A DNA stretch of 64,000 bases from Janthinobacterium sp. (GCA_025360045.1 JANYCY010000051.1:1-64000), one strand, 5' to 3'; positions 18,438 through 28,875 are shown, counted from the stretch's first letter. The notes: generated by a model not told the origin, from the sequence alone. Numbers and translations: made by a program.

Positions 18438-19238
18438 ATGCAAACGCCTCACAAACGCCATATCCCACGCCAACTTTCACTAAGCCTTCTTGCCAGCCTA
18501 GCCCTGAGTTTGCCCGCTTGGGCCGACAATGCGGCACTGCCCAAGCCAGGGCAATATCATGCCAACAACAAACTGTTTGAGCGCACTCTAGTGATTACGG
18601 AAAACGGCCAGTTTTCGCTAGAAATTCTAGGCCAGTCAGCCGAAACCAGTAGCCGTTCTGGATCAGGCGAAGGCAAACTAAAAGCGGTCAGCGATGGCTG
18701 GCATTTTAGTGAAGGCAATTGTCAAATGCACTTGAACACAGCCAAAGATGGCTTATTGATGCGGGTTGAGGGTTGTTCTAGCAATTGGGGCGATGTAATG
18801 TTCAATGGACTCTATCAGTATGGCGGTGGCAGCGCTGCATCAAAGGCTGTGGCGAGCACCAAGCAAGCCGTCAATCCGAATCTAGCAAAGGCCCTCAATT
18901 GCCAGAGCGTGGAATTTAACGATGCTGGAGTTGCCAAATGGTTGGCTCAGATGGCCAATTTGCCGCTAAATCAGGTTTGGGGCAAAGAGCTAAAGGTAGG
19001 AGCGGGCTATACCTTCCAGGGTTTGCCGGTACAATCCGCGATATTATTTGAAAGTGAAGTCCCTTTTCTGGCCATGCTGGTCGATGCAGACAAGGCAGCA
19101 TTAACGGCTGCAGTCAAAAAATCCAAGCCGCAAAAAAATGGCGGCGTGGCTCGTTTGCGCAAAAATGGCGAATTGTCGACGGAAGGCTTTGCAGGCAAGG
19201 GAGCAGAGGCTTTATACGTAAGTTGTGCCGCACGTTAG
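18438..19238 (+). CDS. Exported protein of unknown function inserted in the ybeZYX-lnt cluster
   Basis: 266 residues. A basic N-terminus and hydrophobic core (LSLSLLASLALSLPAWA) with likely cleavage at AWA-DN mark a signal peptide. The mature protein has about three cysteines, a low-complexity linker (SAASKAVASTKQAVN, about 134-150) and a two-part layout: a beta-rich N-terminal half that looks lipocalin-like or META-like, and a C-terminal half of different character. No family was recognised. GGAG lies about 13 bases before the ATG. It separates phoH from ybeY, which are usually adjacent. Confidence 0.65.
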   Translation: MQTPHKRHIPRQLSLSLLASLALSLPAWADNAALPKPGQYHANNKLFERTLVITENGQFSLEILGQSAETSSRSGSGEGKLKAVSDGWHFSEGNCQMHLNTAKDGLLMRVEGCSSNWGDVMFNGLYQYGGGSAASKAVASTKQAVNPNLAKALNCQSVEFNDAGVAKWLAQMANLPLNQVWGKELKVGAGYTFQGLPVQSAILFESEVPFLAMLVDADKAALTAAVKKSKPQKNGGVARLRKNGELSTEGFAGKGAEALYVSCAAR

Positions 19239-19354
19239 ATCGTTCGGAAGCTGATCTGCAAGGCAGGATCAGCCGATTTCCACATTTTGTTCACCCATCC
19301 ACATTAACCCAGCATCGCCAAATATTTAAGCGACAACATTTACAAAGATCACTT

Positions 19355-19825
19355 ATGAATCAACGTTTAGAAATCTGCCATCAAGTAGAAAGCTCCGCCA
19401 CTGGCCTGCCTAGCACAGAACACTTCCAAGCTTGGGCAGAAGCGGCGCTGCTGCCTGATGTGGCCACGGCAGAAATTACTTTTAGAATTGTGGACACCGA
19501 AGAAGGCCAGCAGCTCAACCGCGATTACCGAGGCAAAGATTACGCCACCAATGTGCTGACTTTTACCTTTGATGAAGACATGCCCGCTATGGCTGGCCTG
19601 CCGCTGCTTGGCGACATTGTATTCTGTGCTCAAGTGGTAGAAAAAGAAGCGCTAGAGCAAAACATTAGTCTGATTGATCACTATGCCCACCTCACCATCC
19701 ATGGTGTGCTGCATTTGCAGGGTTATGACCACCTTGAAGAAGATGAAGCCATCGCCATGGAAACACTGGAAACCCAGCTATTGGCAGGCCTAGGTATTAG
19801 CGATCCTTATTCGGAAGAAAAGTAA
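19355..19825 (+). CDS. ybeY: Endoribonuclease YbeY
   Basis: 156 residues from the ATG at 19355; the frame is open to 19223 but that overlaps the previous gene and lacks family similarity. The zinc-binding signature HGVLHLQGYDH gives H116, H120 and H126. The conserved RGKDYATNVLTF lies at about 59-70. YbeY is a metal-dependent RNase needed for 16S rRNA 3'-end maturation and 70S quality control, acting with the upstream YbeZ and with Era. Confidence 0.96.
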   Translation: MNQRLEICHQVESSATGLPSTEHFQAWAEAALLPDVATAEITFRIVDTEEGQQLNRDYRGKDYATNVLTFTFDEDMPAMAGLPLLGDIVFCAQVVEKEALEQNISLIDHYAHLTIHGVLHLQGYDHLEEDEAIAMETLETQLLAGLGISDPYSEEK

Positions 19826-19998
19826 AGCTTACAAAGGGAAAGCAAATCTTGAAGCAAAAAAAATACTTTCCCTCGTAAAAACAGAACATGTAAGAGCCTC
19901 ACTACAACAATCCCAATATCACCAACATCGCTGTAACCCAAAAAGCACGATCTTCCGGTATCATTCGGGCATCTTTGTCTCTGGATCTTTACTCCATA

Positions 19999-20865
19999 AT
20001 GGATGATTACCCTTCGGTATCACCGAAATCGAATATCCCCAAGTCATCTTGGCTTGAACGCTTGACCCACTTTTTATTACGAGAGCCTGAAGATCGAGGC
20101 CAGCTTGTAGAAATTCTCCACTCTGCTTTTGAGCGCCAGTTACTAGATGCTGATGCCCTAGGCATGATCGAAGGCGTGCTGAACGTCGGCGATATGCAGG
20201 TGCGCGATGTGATGGTGCCACGCAGCCAGATGGACATCATCGATATCAATGATGCGCCCGCCAAATTTATTCCCTATGTGATCGAAACAGCCCACTCGCG
20301 CTTTCCTGTCGTCGATGGCAGCAAAGACAAAGTACTAGGTATTTTGCTGGCCAAAGACCTGCTGCGTTATTACGCCAGCGACGAGGAATTTGACGTGCGC
20401 GATATGCTGCGCCCAGCGGTGTATATCCCAGAAGCTAAACGCCTGAATGTGCTACTCAAAGATTTTCGCAATAATCGCAATCATATGGCGATTGTGGTCG
20501 ATGAATACGGCGGCGTGGCGGGCTTGGTGACCATTGAAGATGTGATGGAGCAAATTGTTGGCGATATCGAAGACGAGTTCGATTACGACGAAGCCGAAGA
20601 CAATATCATTCCGGATCGACGCGGCAACTGGCGAGTAAAAGGCCTGACCGAGATTGACGATTTAAACGAAGAAATCGGCTCTAAGTTCTCTGATCAAGAA
20701 TTTGATACGGTGGCAGGCTTAATCACCCAACACTTTGGCCACCTGCCAAAACGCGGCGAGATTGTGGCTTTTGACGGCTACCGCTTCCAAATCCTGCGTG
20801 CAGACAGCCGCCGAATTTATTCTGTATTGATAGAGAAATTAGCAGATACGCCAGCGGAAGAATAA
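19999..20865 (+). CDS. corC: CBS-domain protein of the CorC/YbeX family
   Basis: 288 residues from the ATG at 19999; a TTG at 19975 would add eight residues. Two CBS domains (about 65-190) include VRDVMVPRSQMD and DEYGGVAGLVTIEDVMEQ, followed by a CorC/HlyC transporter-associated domain (about 205-285). The family binds adenine nucleotides and is linked to magnesium/cobalt homeostasis and, in the ybeZYX-lnt context, to ribosome maturation. It precedes lnt. Confidence 0.94.
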   Translation: MDDYPSVSPKSNIPKSSWLERLTHFLLREPEDRGQLVEILHSAFERQLLDADALGMIEGVLNVGDMQVRDVMVPRSQMDIIDINDAPAKFIPYVIETAHSRFPVVDGSKDKVLGILLAKDLLRYYASDEEFDVRDMLRPAVYIPEAKRLNVLLKDFRNNRNHMAIVVDEYGGVAGLVTIEDVMEQIVGDIEDEFDYDEAEDNIIPDRRGNWRVKGLTEIDDLNEEIGSKFSDQEFDTVAGLITQHFGHLPKRGEIVAFDGYRFQILRADSRRIYSVLIEKLADTPAEE

Positions 20866-20869
20866 AACT

Positions 20870-20915
20870 TAGGGCGGGTGAAACCCGCGAAATACGCGGC
20901 TTGCACCCGCCCTAC
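20870..20915. repeat. GTAGGGCGGGTGAAACCCGC REP hairpin, copy 3
   Basis: TAGGGCGGGTGAAACCCGCG faces GCGGCTTGCACCCGCCCTA across a very short loop. It occupies the gap between corC and lnt, so a transcript through both genes would carry the hairpin. Confidence 0.85.
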
Positions 20916-20981
20916 GGTCCCATGTTTTACTCCTTAAAATACCCCCACCCCAAACAGGAACGCTCACAAGCCGTGTTGCAG

Positions 20982-22454
20982 ATGCAAAAACTTAACCCCC
21001 TCCTGCCTCATCTCCTGCTAGCCCTGTTTGGCGCAATCAGTGTTTTTTCTTTTGCCCCGCTGTATTTATTCCCTCTCATGTGGTTGTCATTAGCCGCACT
21101 AACCTTTGCTATCCAAAAATCTCCTTCCCCTAAAGCCGCTGCGTGGCGTGGTTTTAGTTTTGGGCTGGGATTTTTCCTCGCCAATATCCACTGGATTTTT
21201 ATCAGCCTAAATACCTTTGGCGGCATGCCTGCACCGATGGCTGCAGGCGGAATTCTGGTGTTAGCCGCTTATATGGCGCTGTTTCCCGCTTTGGCTGGCT
21301 GGCTAACGCTCAGGCTGCCCTGCCCTGAACCTCTGCGCGTTTTACTCCTGCCCACAGTATTTATTCTGACGGAATGGCTGCGTGGCTGGCTGTTTACAGG
21401 CTTCCCCTGGGCGAGCGTCGGCTATTCACAAAGCCCGATGACGCCGCTTGCAGGCTACGCGCCCATCGGCGGCGTATATCTGATCGGCTGGCTGCTGTGC
21501 CTGAGTATTGCGCTGATTGTCAGCAAGCCTAAGTGGCTGAAGGGCTGGGGCATTGTGGCCAGCATCTGGATCGCAGGCTGGGGATTGAACCAGCTGGAAT
21601 GGACAAAAAAGGTAGGCGCGCCGGTGCGGGTGAGCTTGGTACAAGGCAATATTTCGCAAACAATAAAATGGGATAGCGCTTTTTACTTGGATAGCCTGAA
21701 AAGCTATTTAGAGCTAACCCAAAAAGCACGCGGCCAGCTAGTGATTTTGCCCGAAACGGCCATTCCTTCATTTATTAGCGATGTGCCAGATTGGTATCCA
21801 GAGCTACTGCGCGATGCGGTTGCACCACGTAAAGCGGATTTAATTCTGGGCATTCCAATCTTAGGCAAGCATGAGGCGGAGTATTACAACGCCGTCACGG
21901 TGATGTCTGATCCTGCATTGCCACTGTATAAAAAGCAGCACCTCGTGCCCTTTGGCGAATTTATTCCGCTGCCTTGGCTATTCAACTGGATTTATCAGTT
22001 TATGGATATGCCACTCTCGGGCTTTAGCCGAGGCGCGATCAAACAAGCACCGTTTTCGCTGGCATCTGGCCAGATTGCCGCCAATATTTGTTATGAAGAC
22101 GTGTTTGGCAGAGAGATCATCAACGCCCTGCCCGAAGCCACCATGCTGGTTAATCTATCCAACCTTGCATGGTTTGATGGCTCTTGGGCGGCAGCGCAGC
22201 ACGCACAAATGAGCCAAACCCGCGCCTTAGAAACCGGCCGCTATATGCTGCGAGCGACCAACACAGGCGTGACGGCGATTATTGATGAGAAGGGTCGGTT
22301 TAAAGACGTGCTGCCAGAAAGAACAGCAGGCATTTTGGAAGGCACAGCCCACAACCGCAGCGGCATGCCACCCTATGCTTGGGGAGGGGATTACCCGCTG
22401 CTGATTGCTTTGGGGGCATTATTGCTAGGATTGGGCTTGCTCAGGCGGCGATAG
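20982..22454 (+). CDS. lnt: Apolipoprotein N-acyltransferase
   Basis: 490 residues from the ATG at 20982 (MQKLNPLLPHLL); an ATG at 20922 would add 20 residues and sits just after a REP. About seven N-terminal membrane helices are followed by a periplasmic nitrilase domain with the triad Glu258 (LPETAIPS), Lys318 (YKKQHLVPFGEF) and Cys370 (ANICYEDVFG), and a last C-terminal helix. Lnt N-acylates the lipidated cysteine of mature lipoproteins in the inner membrane. It follows corC as in the usual cluster. Confidence 0.95.
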   Translation: MQKLNPLLPHLLLALFGAISVFSFAPLYLFPLMWLSLAALTFAIQKSPSPKAAAWRGFSFGLGFFLANIHWIFISLNTFGGMPAPMAAGGILVLAAYMALFPALAGWLTLRLPCPEPLRVLLLPTVFILTEWLRGWLFTGFPWASVGYSQSPMTPLAGYAPIGGVYLIGWLLCLSIALIVSKPKWLKGWGIVASIWIAGWGLNQLEWTKKVGAPVRVSLVQGNISQTIKWDSAFYLDSLKSYLELTQKARGQLVILPETAIPSFISDVPDWYPELLRDAVAPRKADLILGIPILGKHEAEYYNAVTVMSDPALPLYKKQHLVPFGEFIPLPWLFNWIYQFMDMPLSGFSRGAIKQAPFSLASGQIAANICYEDVFGREIINALPEATMLVNLSNLAWFDGSWAAAQHAQMSQTRALETGRYMLRATNTGVTAIIDEKGRFKDVLPERTAGILEGTAHNRSGMPPYAWGGDYPLLIALGALLLGLGLLRRR

Positions 22455-22493
22455 TGGACAGGGGTCGTTGCGCACCGGTTTTACTACGAAATC

Positions 22494-22815
22494 GGCGGGT
22501 TGCACCCATGTGCGCTAAGCAAAATCAAAAAGATCTTTTTAGTGCCTTCGGCACGTTGATTTTGGTGCGGGCGTCCCGCGGGACCTTCCTTTCTTGTGTG
22601 GCCAAGAAACGAAGCCAAAGAAGGCCACCCCACGAAACACGAAAGCCCCTGCGCTGCGGACAATCGAGTCGGCGGCGGGCGGGATTGGCTCGCTGCCTCG
22701 CTGCCTTGCCGAAATCCCGCCCCGCTTGTTCCTCGCTCCGGCGTGTTTCAAGGGGACTTTAAAGCCCTATGCCGAGATCGTGTCTCTTGTGGTTTTTCGC
22801 TGCTTGCCAATGAAA
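22494..22815. repeat. GC-rich dispersed repeat of about 320 bp, copy A
   Basis: The same sequence, reverse-complemented, lies at 47699-48024, with a long nearly identical core (CCCCACGAAACACGAAAGCC and onward). It contains an AAAAAGATCTTTTT palindrome (22527-22540) beside a GTGCCTTCGGCAC stem with a UUCG-type loop (22542-22554). All short frames in it are conserved only because the DNA is; none has a ribosome site. Confidence 0.85.
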
Positions 22816-22860
22816 AAACAAATTAGTTAGCGTACATGAGGTCCACCTCTCACCATCTCC

Positions 22861-22892
22861 CCCGTGGGCATAAAAACTTGCCCACCCTACAC
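22861..22892. repeat. GTGGGCA-TGCCCAC short REP, copy 1
   Basis: CCCGTGGGCATAAAAACTTG then CCCACCCTACAC, a small hairpin with a conserved 3' tail. A second copy is at 30941-30973. Confidence 0.7.
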
Positions 22893-22894
22893 GG

Positions 22895-23419
22895 TTAAAT
22901 CTTAGGCGCTGCAATCAATAGCTGAGTTCCCGCCAGCCTGTCATGCAAAAACCGGCGTTCTTTATCCAGCAATGCCCATAAAAAAGGCACAAAGAATAAG
23001 CCTGTTAACAGCCAAGCCACGATGCGTAAATCGGCATGATGGCGGGCAAAAATCCAGAATGGTGCGCAAGGCAGGGTGCAAAGCACAACGACACTAAAAC
23101 GAATGCCTACTTCACGCCAGCCTAGCCGGCTGCCATCGTTTTTAACGACACAAATATGCCAAGTGCGCATTGCCAGCGTTTGCCCGCTACGCCAGCACCA
23201 CGCGAAATACACAAAAGCCACCGACATTACCCACGTAAAATGCAAAGTGCTGCCCAAAAGATGCTCGGGCAGTGCGGTCACAGGCAAGCCCGTCAATAGT
23301 TGAAACACGCCTTGAGATAGGCCTCCCGCCAGTAAAACCACCGCGATCAGAAGCAAAAGCTCGTACAAAAAAGCGAACATCCGTCGCCACCAGCCTGCTG
23401 GCCCCGTTGTAATCTTCAC
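22895..23419 (-). CDS. RDD-family membrane protein
   Basis: 174 residues from a GTG at 23419 with AAGGA seven bases upstream. It starts with the RDD signature region (WWRRMFAFLYELLLL). Membrane segments lie at about 14-35, 60-80, 105-125 and 130-150, and an LDKERRFLHDRLAGTQ stretch holds the conserved C-terminal Asp. The function of RDD proteins is mostly unknown; some act in ion tolerance. It is monocistronic and divergent from the ilv operon. Confidence 0.85.
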   Translation of the reverse strand: MKITTGPAGWWRRMFAFLYELLLLIAVVLLAGGLSQGVFQLLTGLPVTALPEHLLGSTLHFTWVMSVAFVYFAWCWRSGQTLAMRTWHICVVKNDGSRLGWREVGIRFSVVVLCTLPCAPFWIFARHHADLRIVAWLLTGLFFVPFLWALLDKERRFLHDRLAGTQLLIAAPKI

Positions 23420-23822
23420 GAAAAATCCTTGTGGTGCATGGTTATTTTTATGGGCTGAATCATGCCAGATAAACCAACACTCATATTTGAATAGATATGT
23501 TTTTTTAAAACATACGAAACATTAAACTTACGCCAAACAATTCATAAGATTTCATACTATAAATATATCGCTTAGACTCACTAATAAACCGAGTTGATAG
23601 AACTAAAACCTCTTTTCACACTCATATAAAAACAAAAAGCTTTCATTATTTCTTATGGGCTTGCTTTCCCCCACAAGGGTTAAGACGCTCAGCATAAAAA
23701 GGTAAATCTATTTCGGTAAAGCTCAAGGCTGCGATACTAACAAAGTCAATAAGTTAATAACCAGAAGAACTTGCCATTTATACCGCAGTGCGGTAACTTT
23801 CTAGGGCAATATCCAGCCAACA

Positions 23823-23996
23823 ATGCAGGCGGCACTCTACATAGTCAGCCTGCGCCGAAAGATCACCGCCAGCGGACACACACTGGTCGTCAAAACGGGT
23901 CACAAACCTGTTTATAGCGGCGGAAGATCCGGTAAATCATTTGCAAATGGATGGCCCTATACCGGCTCCATCCATTTACCTATCGTTCTGACCTAG
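23823..23996 (+). CDS. Candidate 57-residue leader ORF before ilvI
   Basis: An ATG at 23823 opens 57 codons ending nine bases before the ilvI ATG; the TAG stop overlaps the ilvI ribosome site (AGGGAA). Its last residues are SIHLPIVLT, four of the last six sense codons being Leu, Ile, Val and Leu. A perfect 10-bp stem (23945-23954 with 23968-23977, AAATGGATGG/CCATCCATTT) lies within its 3' end. This could be an attenuation or coupling leader, but it has no strong ribosome site and could be chance. Confidence 0.3.
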   Translation: MQAALYIVSLRRKITASGHTLVVKTGHKPVYSGGRSGKSFANGWPYTGSIHLPIVLT

Positions 23997-24005
23997 GGAA
24001 TACCC

Positions 24006-25772
24006 ATGGAAATTTCGGGCGCAGAGATCATCACGCGCTGCTTGCAAGAAGAAGGGGTTGAATTTATTTTCGGCTACCCTGGCGGCGCAGTTCTATCTAT
24101 TTACGATGCAATCTTTAAACAAGATTATTTTAAGCATGTGCTGGTTCGCCACGAACAAGCTGCCGTGCATGCTGCCGATGCTTACTCACGCTCCAGCAAG
24201 AAAGTGGGCGTTGCCCTCGTGACTTCTGGCCCGGGAGCGACCAATGCCATTACCGGCATTGCCACTGCCTATATGGATTCAATCCCTATGGTGGTGTTCT
24301 CCGGCCAAGTTGCAACCGATGCGATTGGCTTAGATGCCTTCCAAGAAGTCGATATGGTGGGCTGTTCGCGCCCTATCGTGAAACACAATTTCTTGGTAAA
24401 AGATATTCGTGAGCTTGCTCCGACCATCAAAAAAGCGTTTCACCTTGCCACCACCGGCAGACCTGGGCCAGTTGTGATCGATGTACCTAAAGATATTGCG
24501 GCTCAAACCACCGAGTTTATTTATCCCGCATCGGTTTCGATTCGCAGCTACACCCCGCCAACTAAAGGCCATCCTGGGCAAATTAAGAAAGCGGCTCAGC
24601 TATTAGGTGAAGCTAAGCGTCCATTTATTTATGTGGGCGGCGGCGCAATTTTAAGTAATGCCAGCGCCGAAGTGACTGAGCTGGTGAAGATGCTCAACCT
24701 GCCTTGCACCAATACCTTGATGGGGCTTGGCGCGCTGGATGGCACCGATCCTAATTTCCTTGGCATGCTAGGCATGCACGGCACCTACGAAGCCAATATG
24801 GCGATGCAGTACAGTGACGTGATTATTGCGATTGGTGCACGCTTTGACGACCGCGTTATTTCATCGCCAGAACACTTCCTATCGCAAGCTAAAAAAATTG
24901 TGCATATCGACATCGATCCATCTTCTATCGCCAAGCGCGTTCGAGTCGATGTACCGATTGTGGGCGATGTAAAACATGTATTGATCGACCTGATCGCCAT
25001 CCTGAAAGAAACCGGCATCAAGCCACAGGCAGAGGCTTTGGCAGACTGGTGGAAGCAGATCGAAGCATGGCGTAAACCGCAAAGCCTTTGGTATGAGCAA
25101 TCTGATCTAGTCATCAAGCCGCAATTTGTGGTGCAAAAGCTATGGGAAGTAACCGGTGGCGATGCCATCATTACCTCCGACGTGGGCCAGCATCAAATGT
25201 TTGCCGCGCAATACTATCCGTTTAAACGTCCGCGTCAGTGGATTAACTCGGGTGGTCTTGGCACAATGGGCTTTGGTCTTCCTGCGGCTATGGGCGCTCA
25301 ACTGGCGAACCCGGATGCGATCGTCGCTTGTATCACCGGCGAAGGCTCAATCCAGATGAATATCCAGGAGCTTTCAACCTGTAAGCAGTACCATATTCCG
25401 ACCAAGATTATTAATCTGAACAACCGCTATCTGGGCATGGTTCGTCAGTGGCAACAGTTCTTTTACGGCAATCGCTATTCCGAGTCCTATATGGATGCGC
25501 TGCCTGATTTTGTAAAACTAGCTGAAGCCTATGGCCACGTTGGTATGAAAATCGAAAAACCGTCGGATGTAGAGCCAGCACTGCGCGAAGCTTTCAGCGA
25601 TAAGCTAAAAGATCGCCTCGTGTTTATGGACTTTATTACCGACAGAGAAGTAAACGTCTTCCCTATGATTCAAAACGGGAAAGGCTTAAGCCAAATGGAT
25701 TTACCACCACATATGCAAGATATGCAATTGGTGCCATTTGAAAATAACCGTGATTACGGCAATCTGTGCTGA
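24006..25772 (+). CDS. ilvI: Acetolactate synthase large subunit
   Basis: 588 residues. It has the N-terminal TPP-binding domain with the catalytic Glu in RHEQAAVHAADAY, a central FAD-binding domain, and a C-terminal TPP domain with TGEGSIQMNIQEL followed by NLNNRYLGM. The usual GDG metal motif reads GEG, a conservative change. It condenses pyruvate with pyruvate or 2-ketobutyrate, the first step of Val/Leu/Ile synthesis. It heads ilvI-ilvH-ilvC. AGGGAA precedes the ATG. Confidence 0.97.
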   Translation: MEISGAEIITRCLQEEGVEFIFGYPGGAVLSIYDAIFKQDYFKHVLVRHEQAAVHAADAYSRSSKKVGVALVTSGPGATNAITGIATAYMDSIPMVVFSGQVATDAIGLDAFQEVDMVGCSRPIVKHNFLVKDIRELAPTIKKAFHLATTGRPGPVVIDVPKDIAAQTTEFIYPASVSIRSYTPPTKGHPGQIKKAAQLLGEAKRPFIYVGGGAILSNASAEVTELVKMLNLPCTNTLMGLGALDGTDPNFLGMLGMHGTYEANMAMQYSDVIIAIGARFDDRVISSPEHFLSQAKKIVHIDIDPSSIAKRVRVDVPIVGDVKHVLIDLIAILKETGIKPQAEALADWWKQIEAWRKPQSLWYEQSDLVIKPQFVVQKLWEVTGGDAIITSDVGQHQMFAAQYYPFKRPRQWINSGGLGTMGFGLPAAMGAQLANPDAIVACITGEGSIQMNIQELSTCKQYHIPTKIINLNNRYLGMVRQWQQFFYGNRYSESYMDALPDFVKLAEAYGHVGMKIEKPSDVEPALREAFSDKLKDRLVFMDFITDREVNVFPMIQNGKGLSQMDLPPHMQDMQLVPFENNRDYGNLC

Positions 25773-25784
25773 GAGGAGATAAAA

Positions 25785-27351
<1,567 letters not shown>

Positions 27352-27371
27352 TTGATCTTGATTTGAAATGC

Positions 27372-27401
27372 AAAAGCCAGCTTTCGAGCTGGCTTTTTTT
27401 T
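27372..27401 (+). terminator. Intrinsic terminator of the ilv operon
   Basis: AAAAGCCAGCTTTCGAGCTG then GCTTTTTTTT, a perfect stem followed by eight Ts, 20 bases after the ilvC stop. Confidence 0.95.
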
Positions 27402-27418
27402 GGCATTTACTTGGGAAT

Positions 27419-27450
27419 GATGGGTATCGCTAACGCTCAACCCATCCTAC
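27419..27450 (-). repeat. REP linked to the RAYT transposase, copy 1
   Basis: GATGGGTATCGCTAACGCTC then AACCCATCCTAC, an imperfect palindrome. The same sequence flanks the RAYT gene at 28267-28297 (opposite orientation) and 28876-28907. Confidence 0.85.
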
Positions 27451-27454
27451 CCAT

Positions 27455-27631
27455 TTATTTCTTTTTTACTTCGAGAATGATTAATTCCTCAATGTTTCTA
27501 TGTATAGCTTTAAGCGCTAGTATTGCCATGCTTTCTGTTTTAACTTGATTATCAGGAAAAGTATGCGATATGTTTTTTTTCCACGCTATTCCTTTTTCCT
27601 TAACACTATATTTTACGACGACGTATCCCAT
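27455..27631 (-). CDS. 58-residue protein of unknown function
   Basis: A minus-strand ATG at 27631 has a strong ribosome site (AAGGGAGTGA) just upstream. The product starts MGYVVVKYSVKEKGIAWKKN and ends in a helix with IHRNIEELIILEVKKK. It is AT-rich and basic, with no membrane segment. It lies 91 bases after the 114-residue gene on the same strand and may share its transcript. No family was recognised; the clean ribosome site is the main support. Confidence 0.55.
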   Translation of the reverse strand: MGYVVVKYSVKEKGIAWKKNISHTFPDNQVKTESMAILALKAIHRNIEELIILEVKKK

Positions 27632-27722
27632 TTCACTCCCTTAAAAATTAAACTTCCACTGCAGTCATGAAATCAATTGGTATAAAGCCGAACCAATTTA
27701 TTCTCAAAGTGACAGCTAATAA

Positions 27723-28067
27723 TCACGCATCCAAGCTAACTTCTTCATCAAAAATATCAACTATTGTTTCATTCAACTCTGTCACCAAATCAGAAATTCG
27801 AGATGATGCAATTTTTGGCCAAACGTCAATTTTATCAATTTGAATGATTGCATACTCCGTATCGGAGTGGTCAATTAGATGCCATCCAAGACAAAGAAGC
27901 TCATCTGCAAGGGCTTCCGTAAAAGCCTCACGCAAGCGCTCACGCATAGCAATTCGTTTTAATGTAGTTTTAGAGATACGACACCGCGAGAACTCTTTAC
28001 TTTTTTCATCGGAAAACCGCGACAAATTAATAAGGAGAAGTTTTGCTGTAATGGCAGGAGAATTCAT
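27723..28067 (-). CDS. 114-residue protein of unknown function
   Basis: The start ATG at 28067 has AAGGA nine bases upstream. The sequence opens with an N-terminal helix, then a basic segment (SKTTLKRIAMRERLREAFTE), then an acidic C-terminal half ending FDEEVSLDA. AT-rich compared with ilvC and psd, it lies with the 58-residue gene in a small island between the ilv operon and a RAYT transposase. No family was recognised. Confidence 0.6.
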   Translation of the reverse strand: MNSPAITAKLLLINLSRFSDEKSKEFSRCRISKTTLKRIAMRERLREAFTEALADELLCLGWHLIDHSDTEYAIIQIDKIDVWPKIASSRISDLVTELNETIVDIFDEEVSLDA

Positions 28068-28266
28068 AAGAGTATATGTCCTTAAGTAGGCGAGAGGGGG
28101 CGAGCGGAAGCTCAGATAGGAATTTACTCAAGTTGAAAATCAAAGTCAAGTGCCTCTCAGATAAAAAATACAAAAAAAATGCGACTGAGTGATGTTTTTT
28201 ATGGCTGAATCGATAATTTTTATAAATTAAAAGATGCACCAATTTCTTATATTATAGGCACAACCC

Positions 28267-28297
28267 GTAGGATGGGTTGAGCGCAGCGATACCCATC
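28267..28297 (+). repeat. REP flanking the RAYT gene, left copy
   Basis: GTAGGATGGGTTGAGCGCAG then CGATACCCATC. It is inverted relative to the copies at 27419 and 28876, so the transposase gene lies between inverted REPs. Confidence 0.88.
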
Positions 28298-28309
28298 ACC
28301 ACTTGCACA

Positions 28310-28834
28310 TCACTCTCCAAATCCCCCCTCACTACCCCCGCCACCCCACTCTAAATCCATTTTTCCATCCGCAACATAACGATGAAATGACGACCACGGC
28401 CAATCTTGGACTCGCTGTACGTGACCGTGTTTCACTGGATTAAAATGAATGTAATCAAGATGTCGCGCGAAATCGGCATCGTCGCGAATTAAATGTTCCC
28501 AATAACGCCGCTGCCAAATACCTCGCTCACCCCTCGTCAATCGACTTGCCGAAATGGGCTCACCGCGAGTAATGGCGCGAGAAAACCCAGTTTTAATGAG
28601 GCGCCAGCGCAGTGAATAATCTGCATCCCCTTCTGGCAAAGTCCAAATCGCATGCAAATGCTCGGGCAACACGACGATGGCATCAATTTCAAATGGGTGC
28701 ATTTGCATGACATATCGAAATGATTGCCGCAGCAAATCAATCTGATCAAGCAACAAGCTACGTCGGCGATCAGCCAGATTAACTGTGAAAAACCAAGTGC
28801 CACCTGCTGTAAAATCACGGCGATATGCGGTCAT
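28310..28834 (-). CDS. REP-associated tyrosine transposase (RAYT, IS200-like fold)
   Basis: 174 residues from the ATG at 28834; a GTG at 28843 would add three. The HUH-type motif is LPEHLHAIWTLPEGD (two His with one residue between), followed by the conserved IKTGFSR and RGIWQRRYWEHLIRD and by YIHFNPVKHG, which carries the catalytic Tyr. All mark the RAYT family, which acts on REP hairpins as single-stranded DNA. It is flanked by inverted REPs 12 bases downstream and 41 bases upstream of the gene. It appears intact. Confidence 0.93.
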   Translation of the reverse strand: MTAYRRDFTAGGTWFFTVNLADRRRSLLLDQIDLLRQSFRYVMQMHPFEIDAIVVLPEHLHAIWTLPEGDADYSLRWRLIKTGFSRAITRGEPISASRLTRGERGIWQRRYWEHLIRDDADFARHLDYIHFNPVKHGHVQRVQDWPWSSFHRYVADGKMDLEWGGGGSEGGFGE

Positions 28835-28875
28835 AATCAACACCCAGCGTACATAACCCAGCGTTCAGCTTAGGT

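Noticed and set aside
24785-25171. 128-residue frame antisense to ilvI
   Set aside because: Shadow of a highly conserved enzyme gene; no ribosome site.
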